Assembly: GCF_029960785.1 (NCBI RefSeq)
Contig: NZ_JASBQE010000047.1
Coordinates: 1 to 64,000 of the forward strand
DNA length: 64,000 nt
From: Polyangium sp. 15x6
GTDB lineage: Bacteria > Myxococcota_A > Polyangia > Polyangiales > Polyangiaceae
Direction of reading: 5' to 3'
Positions 59,616-64,000 of this stretch are shown here, piece after piece. The notes under the pieces are model-generated. The model had not been told where the DNA came from. It ran no database searches and saw nothing but the letters and a program-made list of their open reading frames with translations. Both the position numbers and the translations under genes were made by a program. Each line of letters starts with the position of its first letter. The stretch's first letter is position 1.

Positions 59616-60134
59616 GTGCTCTCCGGTCGCGCGCTCGCTCTCGTGGTGCTTGCCTGGTCGCTGATCAAGGTCCTCGTCGGGAGGCTGTTCGGGCGGAAGA
59701 CGGGCCTGCCGCTGTTCCATGAGAACTACGACGCCGACGGCCTGCCGGCGCTCGATCCGTCGGAGCGCGAGCGCGTCGCGAGTTTTTCGCGGTGCATCGC
59801 GTGCGGGCGTTGCGACGTGGGCGAGGCGGATCGCATCGCGGCCTCGGCCGGGGAGTACCCCGGGCTCATGACGATCGTGCTCTCGTCGTCGCGCAGCATG
59901 CCGGACTACGACGCCGCGGCGCGCTCGCTCGCACACGTGCCGATGGAGGTGCTCGCGCAGAAGGAAGAGATCTGCCCGACGCGCGTGCCCTTCGTCGAGC
60001 TCGCTCGGTTCGTGCGATCGAAGGCCGGCGCGAAGCAGCTCCCGGCGCCAAGCGTCATGGCCGCGACGACCGCGGAAGCCGCGGAGGCAACTCCAGCGCA
60101 ACGCGAGCATCCTCCGGCCACGGCCCCGACGTAG
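59616..60134 (+). CDS. Small membrane protein with ferredoxin-like Cys motif
   Basis: 172 residues from the GTG at 59616. One N-terminal membrane helix (about 5-24, RALALVVLAWSLIKVLVGRL), then a soluble part. Cys60, Cys63 and Cys66 form CIACGRC, and Cys120 appears in EEICPTRVPF. This is like the 4Fe-4S motif C-x2-C-x2-C...C-P of HdrC/SdhB-type helical ferredoxins, but with the last Cys far away and only one cluster set. An Fe-S cluster is possible but not assured. The Ala/Thr-rich tail is disordered. No redox partner genes are adjacent. Confidence 0.72.
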   Translation: MLSGRALALVVLAWSLIKVLVGRLFGRKTGLPLFHENYDADGLPALDPSERERVASFSRCIACGRCDVGEADRIAASAGEYPGLMTIVLSSSRSMPDYDAAARSLAHVPMEVLAQKEEICPTRVPFVELARFVRSKAGAKQLPAPSVMAATTAEAAEATPAQREHPPATAPT

Positions 60135-60206
60135 GATTTGCTTTTCGTCCCCAGCATGTCGGGATAGACGGGAAGTACGGCCGCGCCTCGGGCGCGCCTC
60201 CCGCTC

Positions 60207-60671
60207 ATGCTGGTTCGACGTCTTTTTCAAGGGCTCGCGCTCGCAACGCTTCTCGGCCTGTCCACGGGCTGCGGCGGCGGCGCGGAAACGACGGGGCGAG
60301 GCGCAGTCACGCCGGACGCGGTGTCCGCAGGCTCGGCCGATGCGGGGCGTGAAGAGCGCGGCAAGGCGAGTTATTACGCGGACAAGCTGAAGGGCCGGCC
60401 GACCGCGAGCGGCGAGCCATACGAGCCGACCGAGCTCACGGCCGCGCACAAGACGCTGCCGTTCGGCGCGATCGTGCGGGTCGAGCGCGAGGGGCATTCG
60501 GTCGAGGTGCGGATCAACGATCGAGGTCCTCACGTGCGAGGACGGATCATCGATCTGTCACGGCGCGCGGCCGAGGCGCTGGGGATCGTGCGGATGGGCG
60601 TCGCCGACGTGGTGCTGCGCGTGGTGTCGATGCCGCCGCCGAAGACAGCGAAGAAGAAGAAGCGTCGCTGA
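60207..60671 (+). CDS. rlpA: RlpA-family septal lipoprotein (double-psi beta-barrel)
   Basis: 154 residues. Lipobox LSTGCGG (Cys 22). The double-psi beta-barrel (about 50-140) shows RGKASYYADKLKGRPTASGE, LTAAHKTLPFGAIVRV and VRINDRGPHVRGRIIDLS with the catalytic Asp. RlpA cleaves or binds glycan strands lacking stem peptides at the septum. There is no C-terminal SPOR domain; a Lys/Arg tail ends it instead. It pairs in function with the SPOR protein at 40638 but is not linked. The gene is followed 16 bp later by a repeat element. Confidence 0.92.
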   Translation: MLVRRLFQGLALATLLGLSTGCGGGAETTGRGAVTPDAVSAGSADAGREERGKASYYADKLKGRPTASGEPYEPTELTAAHKTLPFGAIVRVEREGHSVEVRINDRGPHVRGRIIDLSRRAAEALGIVRMGVADVVLRVVSMPPPKTAKKKKRR

Positions 60672-60686
60672 TACAGGCATCGCCTT

Positions 60687-61358
60687 GCGCCGGGGTTTCA
60701 CCCCGGACCCGACCAGGGGTTGTCCACCCCTGGACCCGGACCAGCGCAAGCGCTGGACTCGGGGTCGATGAACTGCGCTCCGCGCAGTTCATCGAACGGT
60801 CGCCGTCAAGAGGCCCGTCATCCTGCCGAACACGTGCCCTCTGCCGTCGACGGTGCGTGTTCGGCGGCGCAACAGATGCCTCCGGCTGGCGACCGCCCGA
60901 GGGACGTTGTCCGCCCTCCTGACGTTGGCCTCGACGCTGGCTGATCGTCCCCCGCGACAAGGCTCATCAACGGCCGACGGTCCGTGTTCGGCTGCTCGAC
61001 AAGGCTCGTCGGCCGCCTTCGGCCCGTGTCTTCGGGCTCGACCTTCCCCGGGGAACACGCCTCGCCCCTTGTCCGTCGGCGAGACACTTGCCCTGTCGCG
61101 CCGACGATCCTTGTTCGGCTTCGCGACCGAGGTCGGGCGACGGTGACGTGGCATGTCGCGGAGCAGAACAGACGAGGACGACTGCCGATGTCACCTGTCA
61201 GCGCTGCGACCTTGATCGGCAGGGTCGTCGCTGGTCTTGCCATCGGCCGTTCGATGAACTGCGCATCGCGCAGTTCATCGACCCCGAGTCCAGCGCTTGC
61301 GCTGGTCCGGGTCCAGGGGCGGACAGCCCCTGGTGGGGCCTGGGGCAACGCCCCAGCG
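60687..61358. repeat. Composite palindromic element, copy 7, split by about 350 bp of degenerate repeats
   Basis: The left arm (60687-60797) and right arm (61252-61358) match other copies, with GATGAACTGCGC hairpins (loops TCC and ATC), CCAGCGCAAGCGCTGG/CCAGCGCTTGCGCTGG, and GC-rich hairpins at each end. Between them is extra material, about 60830-61200, containing imperfect 42-bp direct repeats (for example 60959-61000 and 61001-61042, both ending GCTCGAC). No convincing gene is present in this 708-bp gap between convergent stops at 60671 and 61380. Confidence 0.85.
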
Positions 61359-61379
61359 CTACGCCGCCCCGAGAGCCTC

Positions 61380-63728
61380 TCACACGAGCCGGAGACGTGG
61401 ACCGGTGGAGAACGCGGCGATGTGTCCGCTCTCCTCGACGACGTAGACGTCGCACCGCTCGTCCACGCGGAAGAGATCCGGCACCAGGTCGGCCGGGACG
61501 CGGCCGAGGAGCTTTCCGTCACGAGGACGCACGACGAACAGCTCGCTCTGCGGGACGAAGAGCGCGCCTGAGCGGAGCATCGGTTCGAGCCTTCGCGGCT
61601 TGTCGCCCTCGGCGCCGCCGAAGACGTGACGGTAACGCGTCGTGCCGTCCTTTGCGTCGATGGCCACGAGCTCGCCGCCCTCGCTGTTGAGGATGACGGT
61701 ACCGTCGACGACGAGGGACGAGGCCGCCGAGGCGCAGGCGACGATGTCGAAGCGCGGGGCGCCCGTGGCGCGATCGAAGCCGACGAGACCCGTGCCGCGG
61801 CGGCCGTGCGTCTGGATGACCACGGTGTCCGGCGCGAGCAGGGGCGCGCCGAGGGGGCGCGTATCGGCGGGAAGATCGATGCTCCAGCGCGCGGCGCCGG
61901 ACCAGGGATCGATGTGGTGCAGGCCCGCGCTGCCACGATCCACGAACGCGCCGTCTCCGCTCACTGCGAAGAGCGCGTCGTGATCGACGGCGACGTGCGA
62001 GGCGAAGCGGCGACGATCGCAGAACCGCCAGACGACCTCACCCGTGAGCACGTCGAGCGCGACGAGCGCGGACTCGCCCGAGGCCACGACGAGCAACTTG
62101 CCCGCGCGCCGCAGCCGGAACATCCCGCTCCTCCGCGACGCGTAGCGCCACCGCACCTCGCCGCCGTGCAGATCGATCGCGGCGAGGTGGCGCGCGCCCT
62201 CGTTGACGACGAGCATGCGCGGCAGACCCGGCGTGCTCACGACGACGCCCGACGCGCTCGCGCCGGCGCGCGGCGTGAGGCTCGTGGTCCAGAGGACGTC
62301 GCCCGTCTGCAGGTCGTGCAGGTGGAGCGCCCCTTCCGCCTCCATGCGCGCGAGGCCGAGCGGCGTCATCACGCTCGCGGCGCGAGGCACGGGCCGCGTC
62401 CACGCGAGCTCGCCCGTGCGACGATCGATGCACGAGAGCTCGCGCGTGGCGCCGACGACGAGCGCGTCGCCGCAGAGGAAGGTAGCGCGCAGATCGATCG
62501 AGGGAATCGCGGCGAACCAGCGCGGCGTGTAACGCAGGCGGCTCGAGGCGAGCGTCTCGTCCTCGGGCGGAGCCGGCGGCTGGCGGAGGGACGCGGCGAA
62601 GGCGCGGTAGCCCTCGGGGGCGTCGTTGATCTTCGAGTCGTCGCGCGTGAGGTCGCGCATGCGCTCACCGAGATCACGCACCTTCGTGCGGAACGCGGAG
62701 AGACGGAGGTTCTGCGCCTGCGCGCGGTTGCGGCGCACGACGCTCCGCGCGAGCGCGCGGCCGAAGGCGACGACGCTCTGCACGAGCGCGCCCACGTCGA
62801 CGGCGGGGAAGGTCCACACGTGCCCACGCTCGTCGCTGCCGCGGCGCGGCATGCCGATCGTGAGCGAGGCGTGGCCCTCACCCTGGATACGCACGGCGCA
62901 GATGGCGCCGCCGATGGTGAGGCGGCGGTAGTAGGGCCGGCCGAGCGCCCACGCGGAGAGCGCCTCGAGCGTGATCTCGACGAGCTGCTCGGCGAAGAGG
63001 AACACGAACACGTCGGGCAGCTCTCGCGCATGCTCGCCGACGATGACGCGCAGCTTGCCGCGGAAGAGGAGCGCGAAGAGATCGGCGCGCTGCACGGCCG
63101 TCTCCGCCGCGGCCGAAGGCGCGGGCGTGCGCATGAGGATGTCGGCCGCGATCGTGATCGGCACGTCACCCGTCGGCTCGACCGCGACGACGGCAGGCTC
63201 GGTGAGGTCTTCCCCCGGGCCGAAGGGCGCGCTCGCGGCGAGGTGCTCGCGCGCCGCGGCGATACGAGCGGCTTCGCCGTAGAGCTGCGACCGCGGCCCT
63301 TCGCCGTCGAGGGCGGCGAGCGAGGCGATGGCGCTCTGCTCCGAGCGACCCGCGAGCGCGTCGAGGATCCGCGTGGAGAGCGCGTCGCCGTCGACACGTC
63401 GCTCGTGGAGCGCCACCTCGGGCTTCGAGCTCGTCTGCGCGAGGGAGACGAGCACGTCTCCTCCGGCGCGCTCGAGGCCGAGCTCCCAGGGCTCGCCGCC
63501 GAGGCTCACGCGGACGGCGGCGCGGCGCCTGCGAGAAGCGCATAGGTCCGCGACGGAGTAAGCGAGGTCGATCACGAGCGCGGTCGCGTCACGCTCGGGA
63601 AGGACGGTGGCGTCGGGGGCGCGATCGAGCACGAGGTCGAAGAGCGCGCGTAGCGCCGGGCTGTCGACCGAGGTGGTCGAGGCAGGCTGGATCTCGGGGC
63701 GTCGGGCAACGAGAGTTAGGCCGGTCAT
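61380..63728 (-). CDS. PQQ-type beta-propeller repeat protein with unknown N-terminal half
   Basis: 782 residues, no signal peptide, so probably cytoplasmic. Residues about 1-420 are unrecognised alpha/beta sequence with a helical stretch (ALARSVVRRNRAQAQNLRL). Residues about 425-775 form a PQQ-like propeller with repeated blade motifs: LSCIDRRTGELAWTRPVP, LHDLQTGDVLWTTSLTP, LAAIDLHGGEVRWRYAS, LVALDVLTGEVVWRFCD, LHHIDPWSGAARWSID and LVAIDAKDGTTRYRHVFGG. The blades resemble BamB or quinoprotein folds, but PQQ ligands are not evident. Divergent from the partial gene at 63830. Function unknown. Confidence 0.85.
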   Translation of the reverse strand: MTGLTLVARRPEIQPASTTSVDSPALRALFDLVLDRAPDATVLPERDATALVIDLAYSVADLCASRRRRAAVRVSLGGEPWELGLERAGGDVLVSLAQTSSKPEVALHERRVDGDALSTRILDALAGRSEQSAIASLAALDGEGPRSQLYGEAARIAAAREHLAASAPFGPGEDLTEPAVVAVEPTGDVPITIAADILMRTPAPSAAAETAVQRADLFALLFRGKLRVIVGEHARELPDVFVFLFAEQLVEITLEALSAWALGRPYYRRLTIGGAICAVRIQGEGHASLTIGMPRRGSDERGHVWTFPAVDVGALVQSVVAFGRALARSVVRRNRAQAQNLRLSAFRTKVRDLGERMRDLTRDDSKINDAPEGYRAFAASLRQPPAPPEDETLASSRLRYTPRWFAAIPSIDLRATFLCGDALVVGATRELSCIDRRTGELAWTRPVPRAASVMTPLGLARMEAEGALHLHDLQTGDVLWTTSLTPRAGASASGVVVSTPGLPRMLVVNEGARHLAAIDLHGGEVRWRYASRRSGMFRLRRAGKLLVVASGESALVALDVLTGEVVWRFCDRRRFASHVAVDHDALFAVSGDGAFVDRGSAGLHHIDPWSGAARWSIDLPADTRPLGAPLLAPDTVVIQTHGRRGTGLVGFDRATGAPRFDIVACASAASSLVVDGTVILNSEGGELVAIDAKDGTTRYRHVFGGAEGDKPRRLEPMLRSGALFVPQSELFVVRPRDGKLLGRVPADLVPDLFRVDERCDVYVVEESGHIAAFSTGPRLRLV

Positions 63729-63829
63729 CCGTGGGCCGAATGCTAGAGAGGCTTCCGTCGCTTCCTAAGTTTTGTGCATCGATCGTCGCGGAGTGGACAA
63801 ACCGATGGAGTGTCGCTAGGAGCCCCTCC

Positions 63830-64000
63830 GTGCCGGTTTCTTGGCCGCGCGCCCTTGGATTCGCCGCGCTCGGCGCGGCGCTCGCGCTCCTGCCGGCGCT
63901 CGTCCTGTACGGCTTCACGGTCGACGACGCGCTCATCCCCGCGCGCTACGCGACGCACATCGCACGTGGCCTCGGCTACCGCTGGAACATGCACGGGCCG
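63830..64000 (+). CDS. Membrane glycosyltransferase-like protein, 5' part only
   Basis: The first 57 codons from the GTG at 63830 remain open to the window edge. The sequence has a membrane helix (LGFAALGAALALLPALVLYG) followed by FTVDDALIPARYATHIARG and LGYRWNMHGP. This start (helix, then Asp-Asp-Ala-x-I-x-x-R-Tyr-Ala and x-G-x-x-W/F-N) is the hallmark of multi-pass GT-C glycosyltransferases, where the Asp pair sits in the first outer loop near the active site. The rest lies beyond the window. Confidence 0.72.
   Translation, partial: MPVSWPRALGFAALGAALALLPALVLYGFTVDDALIPARYATHIARGLGYRWNMHGP

Noticed and set aside
61626-63545. Long open frame on the + strand (about 640 codons) opposite the PQQ-propeller gene
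   Set aside because: The translation is Arg/Glu/Ala-rich with no fold signature and mirrors the third-position GC bias of the real gene, which has clear blade motifs.
1-64000. tRNA, rRNA, prophage or complete insertion sequence
   Set aside because: No cloverleaf, rRNA, transposase, integrase or phage structural gene was seen by eye; a short RNA could still be missed.

Overview
The window looks like chromosome of a large-genome, high-GC myxobacterium, most likely order Polyangiales (Sorangium/Polyangium-like). This is inferred, not proven. The signs are strong G/C bias at third codon positions, frequent GTG/TTG starts, many lipoproteins of unknown function, Ser/Thr kinases and PATAN-type response regulators, exported caspase-like proteins, and proteins typical of deltaproteobacteria/Myxococcota such as an isolated sigma region 4 protein and a MerR-TPR fusion. 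I see no rRNA, tRNA, CRISPR array, prophage, transposase or integrase gene. About 57 protein genes are supported; most long overlapping reading frames are GC-driven shadows.

Layout. 0.25-4.8 kb: a LytTR response regulator, then a compact operon of lipoprotein, ECF sigma factor, zinc-type membrane anti-sigma factor and an exported caspase-like protein with a beta-barrel-like C-terminus. 4.8-14.7 kb: lipoproteins, a histone-H1-tailed protein, a Gly/Pro-rich FxLYD protein, a PEGA lipoprotein, a MerR-TPR regulator and a rhodanese-MoeB protein. 14.8-19.3 kb: PduO-type cobalamin adenosyltransferase, a PAP2 plus CDP-alcohol phosphatidyltransferase pair (possible inositol-lipid synthesis) and a START-like protein. 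19.7-27.2 kb: MarR regulator, GH15 glucoamylase/trehalase, CPA2 antiporter, then an NAD-salvage/CoA operon (pncB, pncA, NUDIX, coaE). 27.5-43.8 kb: J-domain protein, AraC regulator, methyltransferase, YprB-type exonuclease with an LptE-like lipoprotein, DUF72 protein, nucleotidyltransferase, pabB with an internal insertion, argS plus SPOR protein, SDR, and a NikR-like regulator that has lost most metal ligands. 44.0-54.2 kb: SPFH-SHOCT protein, Ser/Thr kinase, REC-PATAN protein, and a peptide ABC permease operon with a permease/solute-binding fusion and an alpha/beta hydrolase lacking its nucleophile. 54.4-64 kb: MerR-like regulator with a MerR-type promoter, orphan sigma region 4 protein, degenerate M16-like lipoprotein, a Cys-motif membrane protein, RlpA, a PQQ-propeller protein and the start of a membrane glycosyltransferase.

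The most unusual structure is not a gene. Seven copies of a composite inverted-repeat element (about 300 bp when complete) sit between genes at 1-197, 5981-6284, 19347-19648, 27184-27483, 32026-32368, 56001-56104 (half copy) and 60687-61358 (with extra cargo). Each arm is a chain of short perfect hairpins. Hairpin sequences differ between copies but pairing is kept by compensatory changes, and the ends usually lie within a few tens of bp of stop codons. It behaves like a MITE- or BIME-type non-autonomous element that may also end transcription. Two other non-coding oddities are tandem arrays of exact 22-bp (4803-4978) and 21-bp (29774-30130) units, each placed just after a stop codon.
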